In this document: positions 47,235 to 55,987 of the stretch, piece after piece
Position numbering within the stretch: position 1 is the first letter of the stretch
How the letters are laid out: each line of letters starts with the position of its first letter
Assembly (NCBI RefSeq): GCF_900157375.1
Contig: NZ_LT721901.1
Span: forward strand, 3,706,315-3,770,314
DNA length: 64,000 nucleotides
From: Mycobacterium rhizamassiliense
Lineage (GTDB): Bacteria; Actinomycetota; Actinomycetes; Mycobacteriales; Mycobacteriaceae
Reading direction: 5' to 3'
Notes under the pieces: model-generated
What the model saw: only the letters and a program-made list of their open reading frames with translations
Databases searched by the model: none
Told to the model about the DNA's origin: nothing
Program-made: the position numbers and the translations under genes

Positions 47235-48572
47235 ATGGGTCAGCCGGAATCGGCGTCGGGCAAAGTGGTGCGCTCCCAGGTCGCGGCGTGGGCGCTGTGG
47301 GACTGCGGCTCCACCGGCCTCAACGCGATCGTGGCCACGTTCGTGTTCTCCGTGTATCTGACCAGCAGCGTGGGCGTGGGCCTTCCCGGCGACACCACGC
47401 CCGCGAGCTGGCTCGGGCGGGCCGGGGCCATCGCCGGTCTGACCGTGGCGCTGTTGGCCCCGCTGATCGGCGTGTGGGTGGAGTCCCCGCATCGCCGACG
47501 GATGGTGCTGAGCGTGTTGACCGCCCTGGCCGTGGCGCTGGCCTGCGCGATGTTCTTCATTCGCGATCAACCCAGCTACCTGTGGGCGGGGCTGGCGTTG
47601 CTCGGGGCCACCGCGGCCTGCGGTGACCTGGCCAGCGTTCCGTACAACGCGATGCTGCGCCAGCTCTCGACGCCGTCGACAGCCGGCCGGATCTCCGGCC
47701 TGGGCTGGGCGTCGGGCTATTTGGGCAACGTCGTGCTGCTGATGCTGATCTATACCTGCTTCATCTCCGGCTCCGGCTCCGGCCCTGATGCGACGCGCGG
47801 GCTGCTGCGGCTGCCCCTGCACGACGGGCTCTACGTCCGGGTGGCGATGCTGGCGGCCGCGGCCTGGCTGGCGGTATTCGGTCTGCCCCTGCTGCTGGTC
47901 GCGCATCGGCTACCGAGCTCGGCGGAGACACACCGGCCGACGACGATGCTCGGCGGCTATCGCAAGCTCTGGCAGGAGATCTCCGCGGAATGGCGGCGGG
48001 ACCGCAACCTGGTCTACTTCCTGGGCGCCAGCGCGCTGTTCCGGGACGGGCTTTCGGCGATCTTCGCCTTCGGCGCCGTGCTCGGCGTCAGCGTCTATGG
48101 CATCACCCAAGCCGACGTGCTGATCTTCGGTGTGGCGGCCAGCGTGGTGGCCGCGGTCGGCGCGGTCGCGGGCGGCTTCGTCGACCACCGGATCGGATCC
48201 AAGCCCGTGATTGTCGCGTCGCTGGCGGCGATCGTCGCCGTAACGCTCACGCTGTTGGCGCTGTCGGGTTCGGTGGCCTTCTGGGCGTGCGGCCTGCTGC
48301 TGGCTCTGTTCATCGGGCCGTCGCAATCATCGGCGCGTGCCCTGCTGCTGCAGATGGTCAAGGACGGCAGGGAAGGCGTGGCGTTCGGCCTGTACACGAT
48401 GACCGGTCGGGCCGTCGCATTCATCGCGCCGTGGTTGTTCTCCGTCTTCGTCGACACCTTCGGCGCTGTCCGCGCGGGGCTGGGCGGAATCGCGTTGGTG
48501 CTCGTCGCCGGGCTGCTGGCGATGCTGGTGGTTCGGGTTCCGCCGCGCCAAATGGCGCCGGAACCGTCCTAG
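47235..48572 (+). CDS. MFS transporter, UMF1 type (Rv2508c orthologue)
   Basis: A 445-residue polytopic membrane protein with about 12 predicted helices. The start (SQVAAWALWDCGSTGLNAIVATFVFSVYLT) carries the family's WALYDxG(N/S)xxFxxVxxTFxF signature of UMF1/Atg22-like permeases. ESPHRRRMVL is the loop 2-3 basic motif and VDHRIGSKPV its counterpart after helix 8. Substrate unknown; Atg22 relatives export amino acids from vacuoles. The 3' end overlaps the opposing gene by 4 bases. ATG 47235 gives the M. tuberculosis length. Confidence 0.88.
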   Translation: MGQPESASGKVVRSQVAAWALWDCGSTGLNAIVATFVFSVYLTSSVGVGLPGDTTPASWLGRAGAIAGLTVALLAPLIGVWVESPHRRRMVLSVLTALAVALACAMFFIRDQPSYLWAGLALLGATAACGDLASVPYNAMLRQLSTPSTAGRISGLGWASGYLGNVVLLMLIYTCFISGSGSGPDATRGLLRLPLHDGLYVRVAMLAAAAWLAVFGLPLLLVAHRLPSSAETHRPTTMLGGYRKLWQEISAEWRRDRNLVYFLGASALFRDGLSAIFAFGAVLGVSVYGITQADVLIFGVAASVVAAVGAVAGGFVDHRIGSKPVIVASLAAIVAVTLTLLALSGSVAFWACGLLLALFIGPSQSSARALLLQMVKDGREGVAFGLYTMTGRAVAFIAPWLFSVFVDTFGAVRAGLGGIALVLVAGLLAMLVVRVPPRQMAPEPS

Positions 48573-49366
48573 CGCCCGGCGTCGCAGATGGTGATGCCGG
48601 CCCCGGTGCGCTGGCGCAACTGAACGCCCTCGACGGTGACCGTGCAGGTGACGTTGTGACCGATGTTGATGATGGTCACGCTGGCCGGATGTGCGGCCGA
48701 CTGGGACAGGCTTACCTGCTTGCTCCACGGCAGTGCGACGTTGAACTCGGTCTGGATGACGTCGCCGGTGTCCCAGTAGGTGATGCTGATCGCGCGTCCG
48801 TCGCCGTCGACGTTATAGACGACGTTTTGCTGCACGCCCGGGGCGGTCGTCCCGGGCGTGGTGGCGCCCGGAGGGAGCAACGGCGGCCGGGCGCGCGGGG
48901 TCGAGGCGCGCGTCGACGGCGGCGGGGTCGGGCTCTCCGAACTCGACCCGGGCATCGCGGGCAGCGGCGGCACCGCGGTTTGGTCTTTGACGCTGCCGTT
49001 CGTGAGCACCAGCGCGATCAGCAGCGCGACGACCAGCAGCACCGCCGCCCCGGCGGCGATCCACAACCAGCGGGGCGATCTCGGGCCCTCGGGCGGCGGG
49101 GGTGCGTGGTCCTCCGGCGGCAGTCCTCCGCCCGGGGGCGGCTCGCCTTGTTGCCAATACGCCGGCAGCCGTCTGGTCGAATTGGTTTCATTCGGGCCCG
49201 GCGCCCACTGCGGGGCGTAGCCGCCATACGTCGGCGCGTAAGGCGCCTGATCGGCGTACGCCGGATCGGCGGGAGGCGCATACGACGGGCCCTGCGGCCC
49301 GGTCGATCCAGAACGCGGTAGAGCAGGACCAAGCCGCTCTGTCGGCCGCGGATCGTTCATGTCCAC
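48569..49366 (-). CDS. Pro-rich membrane protein with MmpS-like domain (Rv2507 orthologue)
   Basis: A 265-residue single-pass protein. The first 95 residues are cytosolic, Pro/Tyr/Gly-rich (SYAPPADPAYADQAPYAP). A transmembrane helix spans about 100-122 (WLWIAAGAAVLLVVALLIALVL). A Ser/Thr/Pro linker (130-175) leads to an extracellular beta-domain (about 178-262) with VVYNVDGDGRAISITYWD and HNVTCTVTVEGVQL, the pattern of the MmpS family. MmpS proteins assist MmpL lipid exporters, but no mmpL gene is adjacent here. ATG 49366 is used; a second Met three codons in is possible. Confidence 0.85.
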   Translation of the reverse strand: MDMNDPRPTERLGPALPRSGSTGPQGPSYAPPADPAYADQAPYAPTYGGYAPQWAPGPNETNSTRRLPAYWQQGEPPPGGGLPPEDHAPPPPEGPRSPRWLWIAAGAAVLLVVALLIALVLTNGSVKDQTAVPPLPAMPGSSSESPTPPPSTRASTPRARPPLLPPGATTPGTTAPGVQQNVVYNVDGDGRAISITYWDTGDVIQTEFNVALPWSKQVSLSQSAAHPASVTIINIGHNVTCTVTVEGVQLRQRTGAGITICDAGR

Positions 49367-49429
49367 CTCATGGTTTGCAGGGTACCTGGGCCAACGGGGT
49401 GGGCGTGAACTCTTCTGTTGATGCGCGCT

Positions 49430-50041
49430 TCAGCGCAGCTGGCCTCCAGCGCCCAGCGCGGCGACGGTCATGGTCCGCATGACGGCGCGTGAGCGTGCCG
49501 CCCGGACCGGCCGCTCCGGCGACTTCATGCTGTGTGGTGTCGAGTTGAGCAGGCCGAACACCGAGTGCGCCGTCAGCCGGGCTTCGGCCTCGGCCAGTTT
49601 GGGGTTCAGCTCGCGCAGCACGCCGACCCAGACCTCCACGTACTGGCGCTGCGCCTTGCGTACCTGCCGCTCCGCGGCGGCCGGTAGGTAGGCCAGGTCG
49701 CGGTCCTGGATCCGGATCAGGTTGGGCTCGCCCAGCGCGAAGTCGAGGTGAAAATCGATCAGGCCGTCCAGCGCGGCGGTCGCGTCCGAGGTTGCGTCCG
49801 TGACGCCGCGGGCCCCGTCCAGCAAGTGGGCGCTGATCCCGACCAGCAGCTCGACGAGCATCGACTCTTTGTTGGGGAAGTGGCGATAGATGGCCGGACC
49901 GCTGACGCCGGCGGCCGCGCCGATGTCTTCCAACCGCACCGCGAGAAAACCGCGTTCGGCGAACAGCCGTTCGGCCGCCGACAGAAGCTGTTGGCGCCGG
50001 TCAGACTTCAACTGGCTGCGGCGATTTGGGGCTTCCGTCAT
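49430..50041 (-). CDS. bkaR: TetR-family repressor of branched-chain keto-acid catabolism (BkaR)
   Basis: A 203-residue TetR regulator. HTH: LLSAAERLFAERGFLAVRLEDI, then AAAGVSGPAIYRHFPNKESM (about 19-62), the standard TetR recognition helix. The helical C-terminal domain should bind an acyl-CoA or keto acid. The orthologue Rv2506 represses the adjacent accA1/accD1-linked operon in mycobacteria. Upstream of this gene (50077-50092) and of accD1 (50737-50756) are related palindromes built on GTTAAT/ATTAAC, which supports autoregulation and control of the catabolic operon. One gene (SnoaL-like, 50113-50604) lies between regulator and operon on the regulator's strand. Confidence 0.88.
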   Translation of the reverse strand: MTEAPNRRSQLKSDRRQQLLSAAERLFAERGFLAVRLEDIGAAAGVSGPAIYRHFPNKESMLVELLVGISAHLLDGARGVTDATSDATAALDGLIDFHLDFALGEPNLIRIQDRDLAYLPAAAERQVRKAQRQYVEVWVGVLRELNPKLAEAEARLTAHSVFGLLNSTPHSMKSPERPVRAARSRAVMRTMTVAALGAGGQLR

Positions 50042-50076
50042 AACGGACCTCCGCCCGCGACTTGTCCGGAATTTCA

Positions 50077-50092
50077 GTTAATCGCCACTAAC
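50077..50092. promoter_or_regulatory. Degenerate BkaR-type operator upstream of bkaR
   Basis: GTTAATCGCCACTAAC: outer GTTA/TAAC arms match the perfect palindrome before accD1, with a divergent centre. It lies 36-51 bases upstream of the TetR start codon, as expected for autoregulation. Confidence 0.6.
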
Positions 50093-50112
50093 ATAACACG
50101 AGTTGCCGGCAA

Positions 50113-50604
50113 TCATCCGAACTTTCGCAGGAAGCACGACATCGCGGTGACGTCGGCGACCGGCAGGTCCCGGTCGATCAGGCCCAGCTGGCTCAGCACG
50201 CTGGCCTGATCCCAGTACAGCCGTTCGCTTTGCATGAGTTCGTCGCGGAACTTCACGACGACCACCGTTGGTATTTCTAATGTTTGGCCGGTTGGTGACA
50301 GTCCCGGCAGCAGGAACGGCATCTCGCGGTCGTGGGTCATCCGCATGATGAACTGGTCGACGATCACGCCGTCGCCGACCGACCGGGCGATCGGCTCGCT
50401 GGCGGTGTCGGCCGGGATGCCGGGGATGAATACGTCGGCGTAGTAGCGCCGCAGGCACTCCTTGCCCACGCCGCCGCTCATGGTCGGCAGGTGCATGACG
50501 GTCGCGTCGAGAACCATGGTGGAGACCGCGAGATCGGCGTCCCGATGCTCAAATTCGTACGCCATGTGCTGCTCCCATATTTCGATCATCTGGTCGCGAT
50601 TCAT
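50113..50604 (-). CDS. SnoaL/NTF2-like protein
   Basis: A 163-residue single-domain protein of the SnoaL-like polyketide-cyclase/NTF2 fold. The N-terminal helix (IEIWEQHMAYEFEHRDADL) is followed by the strand-helix pattern STMVLDATVMHLPTMSGG and RRYYADVFIPGIP, then long strands EIPTVVVVKFRDEL and YWDQASVLSQLGL. The last is the family's closing WDxAxxLxQxGL motif. Many relatives are small hydrolases or isomerases and others are only ligand binders; the substrate is unknown. It sits where M. tuberculosis has Rv2505c-Rv2503c (fadD35, scoA, scoB), which are absent here. Start ATG 50604 has AGGAGGAAGAC upstream on the minus strand. Confidence 0.8.
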   Translation of the reverse strand: MNRDQMIEIWEQHMAYEFEHRDADLAVSTMVLDATVMHLPTMSGGVGKECLRRYYADVFIPGIPADTASEPIARSVGDGVIVDQFIMRMTHDREMPFLLPGLSPTGQTLEIPTVVVVKFRDELMQSERLYWDQASVLSQLGLIDRDLPVADVTAMSCFLRKFG

Positions 50605-50736
50605 TTGTCTTCCTCCTGCGTCCCGCTAACACCTCGTATTCGGTGCCGCGGGCGGCGCGGATGGGGCGACGCAGGGCGAACGGTGGGCGACCGCGGACCC
50701 TGGACGCGGCGCCGCGACCGGTGGTATCCTCAGCGC

Positions 50737-50756
50737 CAGTTAATGATCATTAACTG
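50737..50756. promoter_or_regulatory. Perfect 20-bp palindromic operator upstream of accD1
   Basis: CAGTTAATGATCATTAACTG is a perfect inverted repeat, 29 bp upstream of the accD1 start and between accD1 and the divergent SnoaL gene. It resembles the degenerate site before the TetR gene and is the likely BkaR operator. Confidence 0.78.
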
Positions 50757-50785
50757 AACGCCAGGTTTCGGCGAGGAGGCCCGTC

Positions 50786-52372
50786 GTGAGCATGTCCGTA
50801 ACGGCTGCGCCGTCGTTCGCCGACGAGCATCGCCGGTTGGTCGGCGAGCTGAACGCGAAACTCGCGGCCGCCGCCCTGGGTGGCAACGAGCGTGCGCGCG
50901 AGCGCCATGTCAGCCGCGGCAAGCTGCTGCCCCGCGAGCGCGTGGACCGCCTGCTCGATCCCGGCAGCCCGTTTCTCGAGCTGTCCCCCCTGGCCGCCGA
51001 CGGCATGTACGACGACGAATCACCGGGTGCCGGGATCATCACCGGAATCGGCCGCGTGTCGGGGCGCGAGTGCGTGATCGTCACCAACGATGCGACGGTC
51101 AAGGGCGGCACCTACTACCCGATGACGGTCAAGAAGCACCTGCGCGCGCAAGAGGTCGCGCTGCAGAACCGGCTGCCATGCATCTATCTCGTCGACTCCG
51201 GCGGCGCCTTCCTGCCGCGCCAGGACGAGGTGTTCCCCGACCGCGAGCACTTCGGGCGGATCTTCTACAACCAGGCGACCATGAGCGCCAAGGGGATTCC
51301 GCAAGTGGCGGCGGTGCTCGGCTCGTGCACGGCGGGCGGCGCGTACGTGCCGGCGATGAGCGACGAGGCGGTCATCGTCCGCGAGCAGGGCACGATCTTC
51401 CTCGGAGGGCCGCCACTGGTGAAAGCCGCTACCGGAGAGATCGTTTCGGCCGAAGACCTCGGCGGCGGCGACCTGCACTCGCGGGTCTCCGGCGTCACCG
51501 ACCATCTCGCCGACGACGACGAGCACGCGCTGCGCATCGTGCGCTCGATCGCGGCGACGTTCGGCCCGCGCGAGCCCAGCCCGTGGGAGGTGCGCGAACC
51601 GGTCGAGGCCACGCACTCCCAAGCCGAGCTCTACGACGTCGTGCCCCCGGACCCGCGGGTGCCCTACGACGTCCGTGAGGTCATCGTGCGACTGGTCGAC
51701 GGCGGTGAATTCAGCGAGTTCAAGGAGAAATACGGCAAGACGCTGGTGACGGCGTTCGCGCGTATCCACGGCCACCCGGTCGGCATCATCGCCAACAACG
51801 GTGTGCTGTTCAGCGAATCCGCTTTGAAGGGCGCGCATTTCATTGAGCTGTGCGACAAGCGCAACATCCCGCTGCTCTTTCTGCAGAACATCGCCGGCTT
51901 CATGGTGGGCCGCGACTACGAGGCGGGCGGCATCGCCAAGCACGGCGCCAAGATGGTCACCGCGGTGGCGTGTGCCCGGGTGCCCAAGCTGACAGTCGTG
52001 ATCGGCGGATCCTATGGCGCGGGTAACTATTCGATGTGTGGCCGGGCGTACTCGCCGCGCTTCCTGTGGATGTGGCCGAATGCGCGAATCTCGGTGATGG
52101 GCGGCGAGCAGGCCGCGTCCGTGCTGGCCACCGTTCGCGGCGAGCAGCTGGCCGGGGCGGGCAAGCCGTGGTCGGCCGACGAAGAGGACGCCTTCAAGGC
52201 GCCCATCCGCGCGCAGTACGAAGACCAGGGCAATCCGTATTACTCGACGGCGCGGCTGTGGGACGACGGCATCATCGATCCGGCGGACACCAGAATGCAT
52301 GTCGGGCTTGCCCTTTCGGCGTGCGCCCAGGCGCCGCTGGAACCCGTTTCCTACGGCGTATTCCGGATGTGA
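50786..52372 (+). CDS. accD1: Acyl-CoA carboxylase beta subunit (methylcrotonyl-CoA carboxyltransferase)
   Basis: A 528-residue carboxyltransferase that moves CO2 from biotin on AccA1 to 3-methylcrotonyl-CoA in leucine breakdown. The N- and C-domain crotonase-like halves are both complete: GTYYPMTVKKHLRAQEVAL, the DSGGAFLPRQDEVFPD acyl-CoA loop, GSCTAGGAYVPAMSDE oxyanion loop, then FLQNIAGFMVGRDYEAGG and GGSYGAGNYSMCGRA. These sequences are characteristic of MCC-beta rather than propionyl-CoA carboxylase. GTG 50786 has GAGGAGG at 50773-50779. It is the first gene of an overlapping operon; its stop overlaps the possible accA1 start. Confidence 0.93.
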   Translation: MSMSVTAAPSFADEHRRLVGELNAKLAAAALGGNERARERHVSRGKLLPRERVDRLLDPGSPFLELSPLAADGMYDDESPGAGIITGIGRVSGRECVIVTNDATVKGGTYYPMTVKKHLRAQEVALQNRLPCIYLVDSGGAFLPRQDEVFPDREHFGRIFYNQATMSAKGIPQVAAVLGSCTAGGAYVPAMSDEAVIVREQGTIFLGGPPLVKAATGEIVSAEDLGGGDLHSRVSGVTDHLADDDEHALRIVRSIAATFGPREPSPWEVREPVEATHSQAELYDVVPPDPRVPYDVREVIVRLVDGGEFSEFKEKYGKTLVTAFARIHGHPVGIIANNGVLFSESALKGAHFIELCDKRNIPLLFLQNIAGFMVGRDYEAGGIAKHGAKMVTAVACARVPKLTVVIGGSYGAGNYSMCGRAYSPRFLWMWPNARISVMGGEQAASVLATVRGEQLAGAGKPWSADEEDAFKAPIRAQYEDQGNPYYSTARLWDDGIIDPADTRMHVGLALSACAQAPLEPVSYGVFRM

Positions 52373-52377
52373 GTGCA

Positions 52378-54351
52378 GTGTTCGAGACCGTCTTAGTGGC
52401 CAACCGCGGCGAGATCGCGGTCCGGGTGATCCGCACCCTGCGGAGGCTGGGCATCCGCTCGGTCGCCGTCTACAGCGACGCCGACGCCGGTGCGCGGCAC
52501 GTGCGGGAGGCCGACACCGCCGTGCGGCTGGGCCCGCCCCCCGCGCGGGAGAGCTATCTCGACATCGCCCGGGTGCTCGACGCCGCGGCGCGTACCGGAG
52601 CCCAGGCGATCCATCCGGGCTACGGGTTCCTCTCCGAGAGAACAGAATTCGCTGCGGCATGCGAACGCGCCGGCGTGGTCTTCCTGGGGCCGTCGGCGCG
52701 CGCGATCGAGGTGATGGGCGACAAGATCACCGCCAAGAACGCGGTCGCCGCGTTCGACGTGCCGGTGGTGCCCGGGATCGCCAAGCCGGGGCTGACCGAT
52801 GACGACCTGGTGACCGCGGCCGACGACATCGGCTACCCGGTGCTCATCAAGCCGTCGGCGGGCGGCGGCGGTAAGGGCATGCATCTGGTGGACGACCCGG
52901 CCCGGCTGCGGGACGCGCTGGTGACCGCCCGGCGCGAGGCCGCTTCGTCGTTCGGCGACGACACACTTTTCCTGGAGCGGTTCGTGTTGCGGCCCAGGCA
53001 CATTGAGGTGCAGGTGCTCGCCGACAGCCACGGCAACGTGATCCACCTCGGCGAGCGTGAGTGCAGCCTGCAGCGGCGCCACCAGAAGGTCATCGAGGAG
53101 GCGCCCTCGCCGTTGCTCGACCCGCAGACCCGGGCGCGCATCGGCGCCGCCGCGTGTAACACCGCCCGCAGCGTGGACTACCTCGGCGCCGGCACCGTGG
53201 AGTTCATCGTCTCGGCCGATCGTCCCGACGAGTTCTTCTTCATGGAGATGAACACCCGGCTGCAGGTCGAACACCCGGTCACCGAGGCGGTCACCGGCCT
53301 GGACCTGGTCGAGTGGCAGCTGCGGGTGGCCGCAGGCGAGAAGCTGACGCTGGCCCAGGACCACATCGAACTCAACGGTCACGCGATCGAGGCCCGGGTG
53401 TACGCCGAGGATCCCGCGCGCGGATTCCTGCCCACCGGTGGACAGGTGCTCGGTGTCGTCGAGCCCGTTGGGGCCGGCGTGCGGGTGGACTCGTCGCTGC
53501 TGGCGGGCACGACGGTCGGCAGCGACTACGACCCGATGTTGAGCAAGGTGATCGCCCACGGGGCCGACCGCGACGAGGCCCTGCGGCGGCTCGACCAAGC
53601 CTTGGCGCGCACGGCGGTGCTCGGCGTGCAGACCAACATCGAGTTCCTCCGATTCCTGCTCGCCGACGACCGGGTGCGCGCCGGGGACCTGGACACCGCG
53701 CTGCTCGACGAGCGGGTGGCGGACTTCGCGCCGCTACCGGTGCCCGACGACGTGCTCGCCGCGGGCGGCCTGTACCGACAGTGGGCCCTGGCCCAACGCG
53801 CGCAGGGCGATCTGTGGGCGGCGCCGACGGGGTGGCGCGTCGGCGGTGTGGTGGCGCCCGTCCGCACTGCGCTGGGCAATCCGCTGCGCACCGAGACGGT
53901 TTCGGTGTGGGGGCCCCCAGAGGCCGCGACGGTGCAGGTTGGCGACGGCGAAACCGTCTTGGCGAGTGCGCAAGTCGGGCCCGACGCGATGACTGTGACG
54001 CTGGACGGGGTGCGCCGCGACTACCGGTGGGCCGAGGAGGGTCAGCACCTGTGGATCGCCGACGACCGCGGCACCTGGCACCTTCGCGAGGCCGAGGAAC
54101 AGAAGATCCATCGCGCGGCCGGCGAAAAGCAGGCCGAAGTTCTCAGTCCCATGCCGGGCAATGTGATTGCGGTGCAAGCGGAATCGGATACCGAGGTCGC
54201 CGAGGGCGACGTGGTGGTCGTGGTCGAGGCGATGAAGATGGAACACTCGTTGGCCGCCCCGGCTTCGGGAACTGTAGAGGTGCTGGTCTCCGTCGGCGAT
54301 CAGGTGAAGGTCGACCAGGTACTGGCACGAATTAAGGATCAGGAATCATGA
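52378..54351 (+). CDS. accA1: Biotin-dependent acyl-CoA carboxylase alpha subunit
   Basis: A 657-residue biotin carboxylase plus biotin-carrier subunit. The ATP-grasp biotin carboxylase occupies about residues 1-450: VANRGEIAVRVIRT, IHPGYGFLSE, the GGGGKGMH ATP loop, ERECSLQRRHQKVIEE, and EMNTRLQVEHPVTE. The BCCP domain at the end has VEAMKMEHS, biotinylated Lys620. Start choice: GTG 52378 gives the MFETVLVANRGE N-terminus of M. tuberculosis AccA1; GTG 52369 overlapping the accD1 stop would add three residues. With AccD1 it forms methylcrotonyl-CoA carboxylase. Its stop overlaps fadE19 by ATGA. Confidence 0.95.
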   Translation: MFETVLVANRGEIAVRVIRTLRRLGIRSVAVYSDADAGARHVREADTAVRLGPPPARESYLDIARVLDAAARTGAQAIHPGYGFLSERTEFAAACERAGVVFLGPSARAIEVMGDKITAKNAVAAFDVPVVPGIAKPGLTDDDLVTAADDIGYPVLIKPSAGGGGKGMHLVDDPARLRDALVTARREAASSFGDDTLFLERFVLRPRHIEVQVLADSHGNVIHLGERECSLQRRHQKVIEEAPSPLLDPQTRARIGAAACNTARSVDYLGAGTVEFIVSADRPDEFFFMEMNTRLQVEHPVTEAVTGLDLVEWQLRVAAGEKLTLAQDHIELNGHAIEARVYAEDPARGFLPTGGQVLGVVEPVGAGVRVDSSLLAGTTVGSDYDPMLSKVIAHGADRDEALRRLDQALARTAVLGVQTNIEFLRFLLADDRVRAGDLDTALLDERVADFAPLPVPDDVLAAGGLYRQWALAQRAQGDLWAAPTGWRVGGVVAPVRTALGNPLRTETVSVWGPPEAATVQVGDGETVLASAQVGPDAMTVTLDGVRRDYRWAEEGQHLWIADDRGTWHLREAEEQKIHRAAGEKQAEVLSPMPGNVIAVQAESDTEVAEGDVVVVVEAMKMEHSLAAPASGTVEVLVSVGDQVKVDQVLARIKDQES

Positions 54352-55493
54352 CGCTATCCAAGGAATACGAAGACCTTCGCGCCACCGTGGCCGACTTCGC
54401 GCGGAGCGTGGTTGCGCCGGTATCGGCCAAACACGATGAGGAGCACAGCTTCCCGTACGAGGTCGTCGCCAAGATGGGCGAGATGGGGCTGTTCGGCCTG
54501 CCGTTCCCGGAAGAGTACGGCGGCATGGGCGGCGACTACTTCGCGCTGTCGCTGGCCCTCGAGGAACTCGGGAAGGTCGACCAGTCGGTGGCGATCACCC
54601 TCGAGGCCGGTGTAGGCCTGGGCGCCATGCCGATCTACCGGTTCGGCAGCGAAGAGCAGAAGCAGAAGTGGCTGCCGGACCTGGTCGCCGGCCGGGCGCT
54701 GGCGGGCTTCGGGCTGACGGAGCCGGGCGCGGGTTCCGACGCCGGCGGCACCCGCACCACCGCCAAGCTCGACAACGGCGACTGGGTGATCAACGGGTCC
54801 AAGCAGTTCATCACGAATTCGGGCACCGACATCACCGCACTGGTCACCGTCACCGCGGTCACCGGCACCGCCGTCGACGGCAAGAAGGAGATCTCCACGA
54901 TCATCGTGCCCAACGGCACTCCGGGATTTACCGTCGAACCGGTCTACAACAAGGTCGGCTGGAACGCGTCGGACACCCACCCGCTGAGCTTCGAGGACGC
55001 CCGCGTGCCGGAGGAAAACCTGCTGGGTGCTCGCGGCAGGGGATACGCCGGCTTCCTGTCGATCCTGGACGAGGGCCGCATCGCCATCGCCGCCCTGTCC
55101 ACCGGCGCGGCCCAGGGCTGCGTCGACGAGAGCGTCAAGTACGCCAAGGAGCGCCAGTCGTTCGGCCAGCCGATCGGCTCGTATCAGGCGATCAGCTTCA
55201 AGATCGCGCGGATGGAGGCGCGTGCACACGTCGCCCGCACCGCGTATTACGATGCGGCCGCGAAGATGTTGGCTGGCAAGCCCTTTAAAAAGGAGGCGGC
55301 GATCGCCAAGATGATCGCGTCGGAGGCGGCGATGGACAACGCCCGCGACGCTACCCAGATTCACGGCGGATACGGCTTCATGAACGAGTATCCGGTGGCG
55401 CGCCACTACCGTGACAGCAAGATCCTCGAAATCGGGGAGGGCACCACCGAGGTGCAGCTGATGCTCATCGCCCGATCCCTAGGACTCTCATGA
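54348..55493 (+). CDS. fadE19: Acyl-CoA dehydrogenase, isovaleryl-CoA dehydrogenase-like
   Basis: A 381-residue FAD flavoenzyme of the acyl-CoA dehydrogenase family. Motifs: GFGLTEPGAGSDAGG (FAD/substrate loop), WVINGSKQFITNSG, and the C-terminal QIHGGYGFMNEYPVARHYRD and ILEIGEGTTEVQ signatures. Position between the BCKDH products and methylcrotonyl-CoA carboxylase implies oxidation of isovaleryl-CoA to methylcrotonyl-CoA, perhaps with other short branched substrates. Matches M. tuberculosis FadE19 (Rv2500c) in context. Electrons pass to ETF. Start and stop both overlap neighbours by 4 bases. Confidence 0.92.
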   Translation: MTLSKEYEDLRATVADFARSVVAPVSAKHDEEHSFPYEVVAKMGEMGLFGLPFPEEYGGMGGDYFALSLALEELGKVDQSVAITLEAGVGLGAMPIYRFGSEEQKQKWLPDLVAGRALAGFGLTEPGAGSDAGGTRTTAKLDNGDWVINGSKQFITNSGTDITALVTVTAVTGTAVDGKKEISTIIVPNGTPGFTVEPVYNKVGWNASDTHPLSFEDARVPEENLLGARGRGYAGFLSILDEGRIAIAALSTGAAQGCVDESVKYAKERQSFGQPIGSYQAISFKIARMEARAHVARTAYYDAAAKMLAGKPFKKEAAIAKMIASEAAMDNARDATQIHGGYGFMNEYPVARHYRDSKILEIGEGTTEVQLMLIARSLGLS

Positions 55494-55987
55494 CAGACGG
55501 TAAGTCAATTATCCAGCGCGGCTTGTGGTTTGAGGAATTCGAGATCGGCACTATCTACCTGCACCGGCCGGGCCGCACCGTCACCGAGGCCGACAACGTG
55601 TTGTTCACGACGGTGACGATGAACACCCAGCCGCTGCACCTCGACGCGGCCTGGGCGGCCGAACAGCCGGGCTTTCGCGGCGAGCGGCTGGTGAATTCGA
55701 TGTTCACCCTGGCGACGCTGGTCGGGCTGTCGGTGACGCAGCTGACCCTGGGCACCATCGTGGCCAACCTGGGCTTCTCCGAGGTGTCGTTCCCCAAGCC
55801 GCTCTTCCACGGCGACACCCTGTACGCCGAGACGGTGTGCACCGACAAGCGCGAGTCGAAGAGCCGGCCCGGCGAAGGCATCGTGAGCCTCGAGCACACC
55901 GGACGCAACCAGCACGGCGACGTCGTCGCGCGCGCGGTTCGCAAGACCCTGGTGCAAAAGCGCCCGGCCGATGGGGAGGCTCAGTGA
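55490..55987 (+). CDS. MaoC-like (R)-enoyl-CoA hydratase (Rv2499c orthologue)
   Basis: A 165-residue single hot-dog domain protein. The family core is visible: VTEADNVLFTTVTMNTQPLHLD, with the NxxPxH hydratase segment, then TLVGLSVTQLT and VSFPKPLFHGDTLYAET. In the operon it is best placed as the 3-methylglutaconyl-CoA hydratase that makes HMG-CoA for the CitE-like lyase next to it. This role is inferred from operon logic and from work on the M. tuberculosis orthologue, not from residues alone. It is linked to both neighbours by 4-base overlaps. Confidence 0.85.
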   Translation: MTDGKSIIQRGLWFEEFEIGTIYLHRPGRTVTEADNVLFTTVTMNTQPLHLDAAWAAEQPGFRGERLVNSMFTLATLVGLSVTQLTLGTIVANLGFSEVSFPKPLFHGDTLYAETVCTDKRESKSRPGEGIVSLEHTGRNQHGDVVARAVRKTLVQKRPADGEAQ

